Shown: piece after piece, positions 34,976-44,061 of the stretch
Layout of the letters: each line of letters opens with the position of its first letter
Position numbering within the stretch: position 1 is the first letter of the stretch
Assembly (NCBI GenBank): GCA_964345075.1
Contig: CAYFPS010000013.1
Location: 14,221-78,220, forward strand
From: CAYFPS01 sp964345075
GTDB lineage: Bacteria > CAIWAD01
DNA length: 64,000 nt
Direction: 5' to 3'
Position numbers and translations under genes: made by a program
The notes under the pieces: model-generated
Told to the model about the DNA's origin: nothing
The model's database searches: none
Seen by the model: the letters and a program-made list of their open reading frames with translations, nothing else

Positions 34976-37900
34976 ATGCACCAAGCTCCCCGAATTCTGA
35001 CCCTGAGCGTGCTCCTGGCAAGCGCGGTGACGGCACAGGCCTTGAATGTGCCGGGATTCAGCGCCCAGAACCTGCGCATCGGCCTGGATCCAATCGAAAA
35101 CCTGTCGCCTGCGGCCGCAGACCTGAGCCTGGCCAGCCTGGCCTTGCGGGGCAATGAGCTCGTGCTCAGGATTGGAACTCGCGCGCCCTGGGAAGGTGAG
35201 ATCAGCCTGCTGGTAGAAAGCCCGCAGCTGCGCCTTCGCCTTGTTGGTACCAGTCAGCTTTTGCTCGAAAATTGGCAAGCAGGCCAGTGGAAGCAGGCGG
35301 ACAGTGTGCGTGCACATCTCGAGCGCGCTGCCGGCGCAGCCGTTTTCGAAGTGGCCATTCCTGAGAAATGGCAGTCTGAACTGCAGGATGCTTTTGTCGG
35401 CAACTCCCTTGTGATACAAACGCTGGATGCAGCGGGCAAACTTGTCGACCAGCTTGATCAGGGCATGCGCGATGGCAGCCGCACCGATCACCATGTCGCT
35501 TTTGTGCATCACGGCAATCAGGGCCTTACCTGGACGGATGTTTTGTGGGGTGATGAAGCCGATGCGCACGAGCAGCACTGGGCGGACTATCTGGACACGG
35601 GCTCGCTGCATAATGGTTTCGATGAAGTGCTCGGCTTGCATGACCTGCTGGATGTGCCGGGCAATTTCCACGTGAGCGGAACACTGCAGTCAGCTGCCGC
35701 CTGGTATTATCCGGATGGCGCTGTTGAAGGCTGGAACGAGTGGCTGGCGCGCGGTGTGACAGAAGGCTGGGCTGCCATGCTGACCTCGGCCTATGCCCAG
35801 CACATCATGCCTTTCGTGCAGGATTCGATGAATGACTGGTCCGTCAGCGTGCATGCCTCCATGACCGAATGGCGCTATGGCTACACGCCGCACGTGGCCT
35901 GGGTGCCGGAGCGAGTCTGGGTCAGCCCGACGGACAATGACGGCAACCCCTGGGATACTTCTGCCCATGTGGTGGACTGGATCGGTGACGACTGGCTGCC
36001 GCACGGCGTCTGGGGTGTTCTGCTGGACCAGGAAGAACACTGCGACTACCAGAACAACTGGGCCAACGATCGCCATATCTACACGATCAGCATACCTGAG
36101 CAGGGCGATTTGCAAATCCTGCCGATCAACGGTCCCTTCACCGGCGCTTGTCACCACGATGCCGGCGATGCCTGGAATCAGATTATCAGCAGCAGCGCCG
36201 ATGAACTTCTGATCTACGGCACAGACTGGGAAGTCGTGGCCGAGGTGGCAGGCTTCGCCGATCAGTTCCCGAATGCACTGAACAACATGATCTGGCTCGT
36301 GCAGCAGATTGCCGGCGCTTCCGGAAGTGTGCAGAGCATGAAGCTGGACGAAGCGCTGGGCGGTTTTTCCGGCGGCGCGATCAATCTGCAGAACGGTACC
36401 TACGGCCTGCTGGGTGGCCGCGGCGGCTACGGCAGCGACTGGCTGAGCCCGGGCACGCACAATTCCTGGTACGGACACTGGGCCTCCACGCCCGGCGTCT
36501 CTGACCAGCACAGTCCCCAGTGGGATAACGGCAGCATCTGGTACAACACCTGGAGCCACCTGATGGCCGGGCCCGACAACGGCCTGTCCGGGCTGGCCTG
36601 GACCGTGATGATGACCAATCTCTACGAAACCGGCTGGCATGACGGCACGGAAATTTCCGGCTGGATCAATCGCTATTCCGGCCACATCAAGAATGCCCGC
36701 GTCTACAGTGAGGCTGCGCGCTGGTCCGATGGTACCGCCTTTACAGGAGTGGGTGCCGAGTTCAACGATATCGATGCAGACGGTGTGGACGAAGTCGTGC
36801 TCTGGAATGAAAAACTGATGGCCGTCTTCGAGTCGATTGGTGGTCGCGCACCATGGATCTTCGCCCGTGATACAACTGGAGCGGTCAGCGTGGTTGGCTC
36901 TTGTAACACCTACTGGGTGGACACGGAGGGCGATTACAACGATGGCGCCAGCAACAATCATGTGGCGGCCTTCTCGGATGTCAGCCCCAACACTGAGCAT
37001 GATCTCTACACAATGAGCATCGACACAGTTGCGGCCGACTTCGCCCGTGTCAGCTTCAGCCACGCTGGCGGACTGCAAAAATCCATGACGCTTGCTGAGG
37101 ACAATGCCTGGATGCAGGTTGATTACAACGCGCCCGGCGAAGTCTACGTCAAGCACGGCTTCACGCCCGACTACATGGATCTGCTCTACAACGCGGAGAC
37201 CGAGCGCCTGTGGGATCCGGACGCCATCTGGCCGCAGAGCGCCTGGATGGGGCAGCGCAACAACACATCGGGCTGGACGGGCGCGCTCGTTCTTGGAAAC
37301 GGTGGCGCCCTTCATTCGGGCGATTTCCAGGGGACGCTGGTCAGGGGCGATGAGCTCAGGGGCAGCGGGCAGTTTCGTTACATCTTCTATGCAGGGCCCG
37401 CTGCCGCACCTGATGCCGCTGGATATGTCAGCCAGCTCGAAACGCTATCCCAGCTGGATCTGGATGTCGCTGCCCCCCGCATGGCGACGACCGCACCCTT
37501 CATGGCACCCGACTTCGCCGTGCTCGATTTTAGCGAGCCGGTTGATGAAGCCAGCGCGAGCAACGCGGCCAATTATTCCCTCTCCGGTTTTCCGCCTTCC
37601 GTCAGCATCGTTTCCGCTCAGCGTGATACATGGTGGAATCGCGTGCTGCTGCGCCTTTCGGGACTGAATGCCGGTGACAGCGGCGTGATACATGTTTCCG
37701 GTGTTACAGATCTGGCCGGCAACGAAGTGGATGCTGCCTATGCAGAGGCAGCGTTCCAGATGCCCAATGGCCTGACGCCCCACACAATTCTGGTGGACGG
37801 CACAGCGGACTTCAATGCCCAGACGGAGGCGATGAATACAGGCACCGACAGCCTCTTCATCACCTGGGATGCGGATTATCTCTACATCGGGCACACGGGC

Positions 37901-38593
37901 ACGGCCCTCAACACTGGTGGCGATCTCTTCGTCTATCTGGACACGGATCTGCTTGCCGGCAGTGGAGCCGCGCTGAGTGCCTGGGGAAGAGTCAACTTCG
38001 CCAGCGCACACCGGCCCGAGTACGAGCTCTCCATTGAGGGTGGTGGCAACAGCATGCAGATCAACTCGTGGGCGGGCAGCTGGAACTATGTCCAGTACGG
38101 CGCGCACGGTGGCTCTACCTACGAGGGCTGGACGGGCAATCTGCTGACGGAAATCAAGGTGCCCTGGTCGGATCTGGGTAACCCCGAGCAGGTGGCGATT
38201 TCTGCCAGCGTCAGTCAGGAAGACACGCAGACCACAACACTGGTCTGGCCGGAAAGCAACCCCACCGGCGCTTCGATTACCTTGAGCGACTGGTATATCT
38301 TTGCCCAGCCCGAGCTGCCCGGACCGATGCCGGCCATGGGCGTGATGCCCAATAATCTGGGCGGCGCGGGGCTTCAGGCAGTGAGCGACCTGCAGCTGGT
38401 CCACCTGGGCAACGGCAGTCTTCAATTGAGCTGGTCGGCTGTGTCCGGTGCCGCCAGCTATGCCGTATATCAGCTGGACGCGCCTTACAGCCAGGCGAGC
38501 GGGACACTCGTAAGTGAGCTGGCCGGAACCAGTCTGCTGCTGAGCGTTTCCGGTGATTCCGGCTTCTACCGGGTTGTTGCCAGAGATTTCTAA
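34976..38593 (+). CDS. Secreted GH57-like glycoside hydrolase with C-terminal sorting-type domain
   Basis: About 1205 residues. Signal peptide ILTLSVLLASAVTA, leaving QALN as mature N-terminus. The GH57 match rests on VAFVHHGNQG (region 1-like), AWVPERVWVSP (region 3; Glu codon 35909-35911 is the likely nucleophile, ~residue 312) and LIYGTDWEV (possible acid Asp, region 4). This family cleaves or rearranges alpha-glucans. A C-terminal beta-rich half contains a DOMON/CBM9-like stretch (LFITWDADYLYIGHTG) and a Fn3-like end, FYRVVARDF. The start at 34976 is chosen over 34964 for the signal peptide; GAGA lies upstream. Next gene encodes starch-binding-like domains. Confidence 0.7.
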   Translation: MHQAPRILTLSVLLASAVTAQALNVPGFSAQNLRIGLDPIENLSPAAADLSLASLALRGNELVLRIGTRAPWEGEISLLVESPQLRLRLVGTSQLLLENWQAGQWKQADSVRAHLERAAGAAVFEVAIPEKWQSELQDAFVGNSLVIQTLDAAGKLVDQLDQGMRDGSRTDHHVAFVHHGNQGLTWTDVLWGDEADAHEQHWADYLDTGSLHNGFDEVLGLHDLLDVPGNFHVSGTLQSAAAWYYPDGAVEGWNEWLARGVTEGWAAMLTSAYAQHIMPFVQDSMNDWSVSVHASMTEWRYGYTPHVAWVPERVWVSPTDNDGNPWDTSAHVVDWIGDDWLPHGVWGVLLDQEEHCDYQNNWANDRHIYTISIPEQGDLQILPINGPFTGACHHDAGDAWNQIISSSADELLIYGTDWEVVAEVAGFADQFPNALNNMIWLVQQIAGASGSVQSMKLDEALGGFSGGAINLQNGTYGLLGGRGGYGSDWLSPGTHNSWYGHWASTPGVSDQHSPQWDNGSIWYNTWSHLMAGPDNGLSGLAWTVMMTNLYETGWHDGTEISGWINRYSGHIKNARVYSEAARWSDGTAFTGVGAEFNDIDADGVDEVVLWNEKLMAVFESIGGRAPWIFARDTTGAVSVVGSCNTYWVDTEGDYNDGASNNHVAAFSDVSPNTEHDLYTMSIDTVAADFARVSFSHAGGLQKSMTLAEDNAWMQVDYNAPGEVYVKHGFTPDYMDLLYNAETERLWDPDAIWPQSAWMGQRNNTSGWTGALVLGNGGALHSGDFQGTLVRGDELRGSGQFRYIFYAGPAAAPDAAGYVSQLETLSQLDLDVAAPRMATTAPFMAPDFAVLDFSEPVDEASASNAANYSLSGFPPSVSIVSAQRDTWWNRVLLRLSGLNAGDSGVIHVSGVTDLAGNEVDAAYAEAAFQMPNGLTPHTILVDGTADFNAQTEAMNTGTDSLFITWDADYLYIGHTGTALNTGGDLFVYLDTDLLAGSGAALSAWGRVNFASAHRPEYELSIEGGGNSMQINSWAGSWNYVQYGAHGGSTYEGWTGNLLTEIKVPWSDLGNPEQVAISASVSQEDTQTTTLVWPESNPTGASITLSDWYIFAQPELPGPMPAMGVMPNNLGGAGLQAVSDLQLVHLGNGSLQLSWSAVSGAASYAVYQLDAPYSQASGTLVSELAGTSLLLSVSGDSGFYRVVARDF

Positions 38594-38648
38594 AAGCCTG
38601 TAACACAGGATGAACATAGACCAACATTCGATTTCATTTCAAGGAGAG

Positions 38649-40325
38649 ATGATGAAGACATTCACGAAGAGCCTGTTTGGCGCTATGTTGGTTGCGATTC
38701 TGGCCGGAACCGCTCAGGCGGTGGTGGAAAGCAGCTACCTGCAGTGGCCCGAGAACGGCACCGAGCAGCCCAATGGCGGCGATCTTACCGTGTACTCCCG
38801 CGTGCTGAAGACGGGTTGCACGGGCGTTTGTGATACACTCGGAACCGAGTGTGCCGATCTTGTTTACACCTTCTATTACCGTGCACAGGGCGCGACGGAA
38901 TATTCCACCGCCCCCCTCACGCTGAACACGGGCGACTGCTACACGCCGGAAGACGAGTACTCGGCCCTCATTCCTTTTGAGACCCTGAGTGGCGACACTG
39001 TCTTCTTCTATGCCGAGTACGGCGATCTCGATGGCAACATCGACTTCACCAGCCGCCCGGGCAGCGAGCAGTTCACCTTTACGGCCGAAGAGCCCGCATT
39101 CTATCTGCTGCAGGATGCAACGGGCGAAGAGTTCACCCTGCATGTCACGGGCGACTTCAGTTGCATTCAGCCCAGTGGCCAGGGTCCCGGCATCTCGGGT
39201 ACTTTCAACGGTTGGGATTACAGCGTCATGACGCCGGCTGGCGATGGTCTCTACACCTATGACATGGTGATTCCTGCCAACAGCGCCCCGATCATTCAGT
39301 TCAAGTTCCGCAATGGAGCCGCCTGGGAATCGCTGCCGGGGGGCGCCTTTGCCAATCGCGAGTACGAAATCCTGCCCGGCGCGACTGAAGATGTCTACAT
39401 GGGCTACTGGAACAACGAAGTTGAGTGCCCGTGCGAAGAATTCAACCTGACGATGAATCAGCAGGTGATTTTCTCCGTGGACATGAGCCATCAGGATCCT
39501 GCCAGCTATGCCGGTGGCGTTTCCATTCAGGGTAACCACGAGCCCCTCACCTGGAACGCCGGTGACAACCTGCTGAGCGATGTCGATGGTGATGGCGTCT
39601 ATACGCTGAGCATTTCCTTCCCCTCCGGGACGGTCAACAGCGCCGAATACAAGTTTATCAAGAGTGCTGACGGAGCCGCCTGGGAGTGGGAAAACAGCAT
39701 TGCCAACCGCTTCCTCTGCATGCCCGGTACGCCCTTCATGGTTGCGCCGGTTGTCTTCTTTGACGACTACGAGCCCGCGCCCGGCACCACAGTTGATGTG
39801 GAAGCCACCTTTATTGCGGACCTCAGCTGCATGGATCCCGCGCTGTATGAAGGCGGCGTCTCGCTGCAGGGCATGAATGCTCCGCTTGACAACAACGAAG
39901 GCTCCACGCCCATGACCGGTGTGGACGGTGTCTTTGAAGTGACCGTGACCTTCCCGGCCGGAACTCCCTTCAATGTGGAGTACAAGTTCGCCCGCTACGA
40001 TCTGGCCACTGCGGACTGGGTCTGGGAGTGGGACGGTGATTTCACCAACCGTCAGCTGACTATCAGCGATGACGCGCCAGTCATCACGGTCGGCCCCATC
40101 CTCTGGGAAGACTACATCTGCCCGGCCGAAGTCAGCATCAGCTACGCAACCGGTCAGGTAACGCTGGACTGGACGGCTGTTCCGGGCGCTGTCAGCTACA
40201 ATGTCTACTCGGATGCCGATTGCTACGGCCTCTTCGAGAACCTGGCCGATAGTACGGCCAACACCACAATCACGCTGCCGGCGGCTTCTGACGCCTGCTA
40301 CCGCGTGACGGCTGTCGTAGAATAA
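38649..40325 (+). CDS. Secreted multi-domain protein with starch-binding-like (CBM20/48-type) repeats
   Basis: About 558 residues from ATG 38649 (AAGGAGAG just upstream). Signal peptide LFGAMLVAILAGTAQA. It has an Ig-like N-terminal domain (residues ~25-150), then an E-set domain with SGTFNGWDYSVMTPAGDG (CBM48-like), and two similar modules: YAGGVSIQGNHEPLTWN ... YKFIKS and YEGGVSLQGMNAPLDNN ... YKFAR, which resemble starch-binding domains. The final ~65 residues are a Fn3-like domain ending CYRVTAVVE. No catalytic domain seen. Likely a surface glucan-binding partner of the GH57-like protein, 55 bases downstream of it. Confidence 0.75.
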   Translation: MMKTFTKSLFGAMLVAILAGTAQAVVESSYLQWPENGTEQPNGGDLTVYSRVLKTGCTGVCDTLGTECADLVYTFYYRAQGATEYSTAPLTLNTGDCYTPEDEYSALIPFETLSGDTVFFYAEYGDLDGNIDFTSRPGSEQFTFTAEEPAFYLLQDATGEEFTLHVTGDFSCIQPSGQGPGISGTFNGWDYSVMTPAGDGLYTYDMVIPANSAPIIQFKFRNGAAWESLPGGAFANREYEILPGATEDVYMGYWNNEVECPCEEFNLTMNQQVIFSVDMSHQDPASYAGGVSIQGNHEPLTWNAGDNLLSDVDGDGVYTLSISFPSGTVNSAEYKFIKSADGAAWEWENSIANRFLCMPGTPFMVAPVVFFDDYEPAPGTTVDVEATFIADLSCMDPALYEGGVSLQGMNAPLDNNEGSTPMTGVDGVFEVTVTFPAGTPFNVEYKFARYDLATADWVWEWDGDFTNRQLTISDDAPVITVGPILWEDYICPAEVSISYATGQVTLDWTAVPGAVSYNVYSDADCYGLFENLADSTANTTITLPAASDACYRVTAVVE

Positions 40326-40344
40326 AGCCAGTCAGATCCAATGC

Positions 40345-40376
40345 AAAGCGCCCGACCACCTGGCCGGGCGCTTTTT
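40345..40376 (+). terminator. Terminator of the glucan-binding protein gene
   Basis: AAAGCGCCCG pairs with CGGGCGCTTT, followed by TTTCTTTCC. Convergent with the Hsp20 gene, so it may serve both. Confidence 0.8.
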
Positions 40377-40432
40377 CTTTCCTGTCCGCCACGCTCGTTT
40401 TCGGACAGGTCTTTTCGAAGGAAACAGTCGGA

Positions 40433-40843
40433 TTAGCGGATTTCGAGCTTGCGTGGCAGGGACTGGGCGGCCTTTTTCAGCTGAATGCGCAGAAGGCCCT
40501 TGTCCATGTTCGCCTCAATGCTCTCGCGGTCGATTTCTTCAGTCAGGCGATAACGCTTTTCGAAGCTGCCGTAGAGGCGGCTGGAATGCAGCAGTCGATC
40601 CGTTTCTGCACGCGCCTCGCGGGTTCTGGCGCCCTTGACCACCAGTTCATCCCCGTCCAGTTGCAGCTCCACGTCTTCACGATCCATGCCGGGCAGTTCC
40701 AGCATCAGGTCCCATCCGTGCTCACGCTCAATAAGCTCGCTGCGCAGCATCTTGCTGAAGCTCTGGCCTTCGCTGTTCAGGCCGTTCAGGCTGCGGCTGA
40801 TTTCACGGTGCAGGACGGCGGGAAGCAGGCTGTTGATCATCAT
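40433..40843 (-). CDS. Small heat-shock protein, Hsp20/alpha-crystallin family
   Basis: 136 residues. Start ATG 40843 has GAGGAGAA seven bases upstream. The alpha-crystallin domain (residues ~35-125) shows LELPGMDREDVELQLDGDELVVKG and ends with the GLLRIQLKK motif before a basic IxI-like tail (KLEIR). It holds unfolding proteins for refolding by other chaperones. Monocistronic. Confidence 0.95.
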   Translation of the reverse strand: MMINSLLPAVLHREISRSLNGLNSEGQSFSKMLRSELIEREHGWDLMLELPGMDREDVELQLDGDELVVKGARTREARAETDRLLHSSRLYGSFEKRYRLTEEIDRESIEANMDKGLLRIQLKKAAQSLPRKLEIR

Positions 40844-40997
40844 GATGGTTCTCCTCGTTATGCAATTTGTTGTGTTTCTGTTTTGTCGCATCGACGGAAG
40901 AAGCTTAAGCAAAGCCGATGCCAGTTTTTCAACATGTTGATAATCAAGGAGATCGCTTCAGGCGCGCATGGAGACCGGGTCTTCTGGGCTCTCTTGC

Positions 40998-41065
40998 CCT
41001 GACAGGCCATGTCAGATTGACAGAAGGAGCGACAGAATGACGGGGCAGAGTCAGGGCCTGTCAGG
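40998..41065. repeat. Eleven-base inverted repeat upstream of hsp20
   Basis: CCTGACAGGCC (40998-41008) and GGCCTGTCAGG (41055-41065) with a 46-base loop rich in GACAG words. It sits just after the leftward M23 peptidase stop and may be that gene's terminator or a control element of hsp20. Confidence 0.4.
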
Positions 41066-41092
41066 TTTGTGCGGCTTTGTAGAGGAAATCAG

Positions 41093-42025
41093 TCAGTTGA
41101 TCTCTGCCAACTCATCAAAGATGTAGTCTGAAGGATCCTTGTGCTGGCCGTTGACACGCACTTCGTAATGAAGGTGGGATGAAGTGCTGCGGCCGGAACT
41201 ACCCACATCGCCAATTCGCTCGCCGCGCTCAACCTCCTGGCCGTTGCGCACGCGAATCTTTGAAAGGTGCCCGTAGACGGTCACGATGCCATTGCCATGA
41301 TCGAGCTTGATCACGCGGCCAAAACCGGGAACGCGCCCGCTCTGGATCACACGGCCACCCGCCGGGGCGTAAACGGGCGTGCCCTTCGCTGCCTGAAAGT
41401 CCATGCCCTTGTGCATGCGCCTGCGACCCGTGAAGGGGTCGTTGCGGTAGCCATAGCGGCTTGAGATAAAGCCGTTGTTTACGGGTGGAATCGAAGGCAT
41501 GCGATCCAGTTCGTCGGCGCGCATGGCCAGACGCTCGGCGGATTCCAGAAAGGACTCGCGCAGGAGGCTGGCCTCACGCAGGAGCTGATCGATGCTCTCA
41601 CTGCTGACAGAGCCCAGTGTGGTGTTTTCGGGCTCGTAAACCGCGCCACCCACAGCCATGCGGCGCACGTCATCCGAGATAGGATCCAGCGCGGCCAGAT
41701 TGCGCAGCTTGCGATCCAGACGATGCAGACTGTCAACTTCTGCACGCAGCAGGGCGACTTGACTGCCCAGACTGGCAACATCAAGGGAAATCTGTGCGTT
41801 TTCTTTAACAAGCTTCGATTTTTCAATGTCACTGTGAAAACGGAAGCCAATCAGGATAGCGGCCGAAAGACACGCCACCGTCAGGGCCTTCTGCGCGTAA
41901 CGCAAAAAGCCGCCGGACTGCTGGCGGGGGGGCTGCTGGAGGCTGTTCTGCTGTGGATGCTGTTCCACTCGCTTCCCGAATTCAGTGTGACTGCAACAAA
42001 CCATTTTAGGAAATGCGCGGCGCAT
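41093..42025 (-). CDS. M23 family (LytM) peptidoglycan metalloendopeptidase
   Basis: Up to 310 residues. One N-terminal transmembrane anchor (ALTVACLSAAILIGF), a coiled coil (IEKSKLVKENAQISLDVASL), a hinge, and a C-terminal LytM domain with the zinc ligands in MHKGMDF (HxxxD) and HLHYEV (HxH). It cleaves peptide cross-links of the cell wall or activates amidases. The usual start lies within ATG codons between 42025 and 42000; which is used is not settled. Divergent from secD. Confidence 0.92.
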   Translation of the reverse strand: MRRAFPKMVCCSHTEFGKRVEQHPQQNSLQQPPRQQSGGFLRYAQKALTVACLSAAILIGFRFHSDIEKSKLVKENAQISLDVASLGSQVALLRAEVDSLHRLDRKLRNLAALDPISDDVRRMAVGGAVYEPENTTLGSVSSESIDQLLREASLLRESFLESAERLAMRADELDRMPSIPPVNNGFISSRYGYRNDPFTGRRRMHKGMDFQAAKGTPVYAPAGGRVIQSGRVPGFGRVIKLDHGNGIVTVYGHLSKIRVRNGQEVERGERIGDVGSSGRSTSSHLHYEVRVNGQHKDPSDYIFDELAEIN

Positions 42026-42153
42026 GTCAAGCCATCTCCTTTAAGAAGAGGGCACAGAGCCTGCTCTTGGAGTTGCATCTCGAAGCCTCCCTTTCTAACT
42101 TGCCCAATTGCCAAAAATTCAATGTTTGGACGTGGAAGGAGCTTTCCATCACG

Positions 42154-44052
42154 ATGGAACAGCAAAACAACAAGCTCAGCTGGATCATCCTGCTTGCTCT
42201 GATCGCCGTGGCGGCCTGGAAGGTCTACCCGACCGTACAGCTTGCCACCATTAGCGACGAAGCCTGGCAGTCGAAGAGTCCTGAACAGCAGGTAGAACTG
42301 CGCAAGAAAACCATCAAGCAGGGCCTGGACCTGCAGGGCGGCATGCACATGGTCCTGGAAGTGGATCTTGTGGAACTGATGCGCGGTCTGGCCGACAAGC
42401 GCGCCGATGCCCGTTTCCGGGAGCGCATGGATCGCGTTGAGACGCGTCTGGATGCCCTTTCCGATTTCTGGGTCATCTTTGCCGAAGAGTTTCAGGATGC
42501 GCAGCTCAGCGAATACTTCGGCGAACGCCGTCAGACCAACGACGAGATCATTGCCGATCTGAAGACGCAGTCCACCGACGCCATCGACAACTCACTGGTC
42601 ATCCTGAGGAATCGTGTTGACGGTTCCGGTCTGCAGGAACCCAGTATCACCAAGCAGGGACAGCGCCGCATCGTGGTCGAGCTGGCCGGTGTTTCGGATC
42701 CCGAAGCCGCCCGCCGCATGATCGGCAAGACGGCCCTGCTTGAGTTCAAGCTGGTCGAGGATGTTCCCCGTACCAATCAGGTCCTGACGGAGATCAATGA
42801 TCTGCTGAAGGCCGAAGCCGGGGAAAGCCTTGCCGAGACCACGCTGAGCGAAGAAGAGCCCGCGCTGACTGAAGAAGCCGGCGAAGAGGTGGTTGCCGAA
42901 GCCACAGAAGAGCTTGATCCGCTGGCAGAGAACGCGGATGAAGCTTTCGATCCGCTGGCTGAAGACGCCGCCGCCGAGCTGGATGCCGGCACGGGCAATC
43001 CCCTCTACGACCTGCTGCTGGCCGTCCCCGGCCGCAACAGCGTGATGGTTGCCGAATCCAACCGCGATGCCCTGATGGAGATCCTGGCCCGCGACGATGT
43101 GCGCGAGCTGGTTCCCCCCGGCATGAACCTCCTGCTGGGCCGCATGGAAGAGATGAACGGCATCGTGGCCGCCGAGCTTTTCCTTGTTGAGGCTGAATCA
43201 CAGCTGACGGGTAAGGCGCTCGAGACCGCTGGTGTCAACATCAATCAGGGTCAGACCGGTGCCAATGCCGGTGCCGCCATCGTTGAACTGCGCATGAATC
43301 GCGACGGCGCTCGCCGCTTCGCGCGTATCACGGGCGACAACACGGGCCGTCGTCTGGCCATTGTGCTGGACAACCGCGTCTTCATGGCGCCCAACATCCG
43401 CTCCAAGATTCCCAACGGACAGGCCATCATCGAAGGCATGGAGTCCATCGAGGAAGCCAAGGAACTAGCCAACTTGCTGAAGCACGGTGCCCTGCCCTCG
43501 ACGGTCAAGCCGATCGAAGAGCGCACTGTGGGCCCAAGCCTTGGTCAGGAGAGTGTGCGTCAGGGTGCCTTCTCGGCCATGCTCGGCTTCTGTCTGGTCA
43601 TTCTCTTCATGGCCATCTACTACAAGAAGTCCGGCATTTTCTCCGTGATCGCCCTGCTGCTGAACATGCTCTTCATCATGGCGATCCTTGCCGGGTTCGG
43701 CGCTACGCTTACCCTGCCCGGTATTGCGGGTATCGTCCTGACGATTGGTATGGCGGTGGACGCGAACGTGCTGATCTTCGAGCGTATACGCGAAGAGCTG
43801 CGCAAGGGCAAGTCGGTGCGCAATGCAGTTGAGGCAGGCTACGAGCAGGCCTTCAGCACCATTGTTGACGCCAACGTGACCACCTTCATCGCCGGTATCG
43901 TGCTGTATCAGTTCGGTTCCGGCCCCATCCGCGGTTTCGCCCTCACGCTGATGATCGGCATCGCGGCATCCATGTATACGGCCATCAAGGTGACGAGGCT
44001 GCTCTTCAATGCCTTCACCAATTACCAGACGGCCAACAAACTGAGCATCTAA
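42154..44052 (+). CDS. secD: Protein translocase subunit SecD
   Basis: 632 residues from ATG 42154 (GGAAGGAG ~12 upstream); the frame opens earlier at 42013 without support. The N-terminal span (WIILLALIAVAAW), DLQGGMHMVLEVD, the P1 periplasmic fold and the RND-like membrane half (VLTIGMAVDANVLIFERIREELR) are typical. It uses the proton force to pull exported proteins through SecYEG. Unusual: between ~42800 and 43000 there is an Ala/Glu-rich acidic insertion in the periplasmic loop. Followed nine bases later by secF. Confidence 0.95.
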   Translation: MEQQNNKLSWIILLALIAVAAWKVYPTVQLATISDEAWQSKSPEQQVELRKKTIKQGLDLQGGMHMVLEVDLVELMRGLADKRADARFRERMDRVETRLDALSDFWVIFAEEFQDAQLSEYFGERRQTNDEIIADLKTQSTDAIDNSLVILRNRVDGSGLQEPSITKQGQRRIVVELAGVSDPEAARRMIGKTALLEFKLVEDVPRTNQVLTEINDLLKAEAGESLAETTLSEEEPALTEEAGEEVVAEATEELDPLAENADEAFDPLAEDAAAELDAGTGNPLYDLLLAVPGRNSVMVAESNRDALMEILARDDVRELVPPGMNLLLGRMEEMNGIVAAELFLVEAESQLTGKALETAGVNINQGQTGANAGAAIVELRMNRDGARRFARITGDNTGRRLAIVLDNRVFMAPNIRSKIPNGQAIIEGMESIEEAKELANLLKHGALPSTVKPIEERTVGPSLGQESVRQGAFSAMLGFCLVILFMAIYYKKSGIFSVIALLLNMLFIMAILAGFGATLTLPGIAGIVLTIGMAVDANVLIFERIREELRKGKSVRNAVEAGYEQAFSTIVDANVTTFIAGIVLYQFGSGPIRGFALTLMIGIAASMYTAIKVTRLLFNAFTNYQTANKLSI

Positions 44053-44061
44053 GGACGCGTC

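Noticed and set aside
35690..37315. Long open frame (541 codons) antisense to the GH57-like gene
   Set aside because: The forward frame has a signal peptide, domain motifs and sorting domain; the reverse product is low-complexity and matches nothing. It is a shadow of codon bias.
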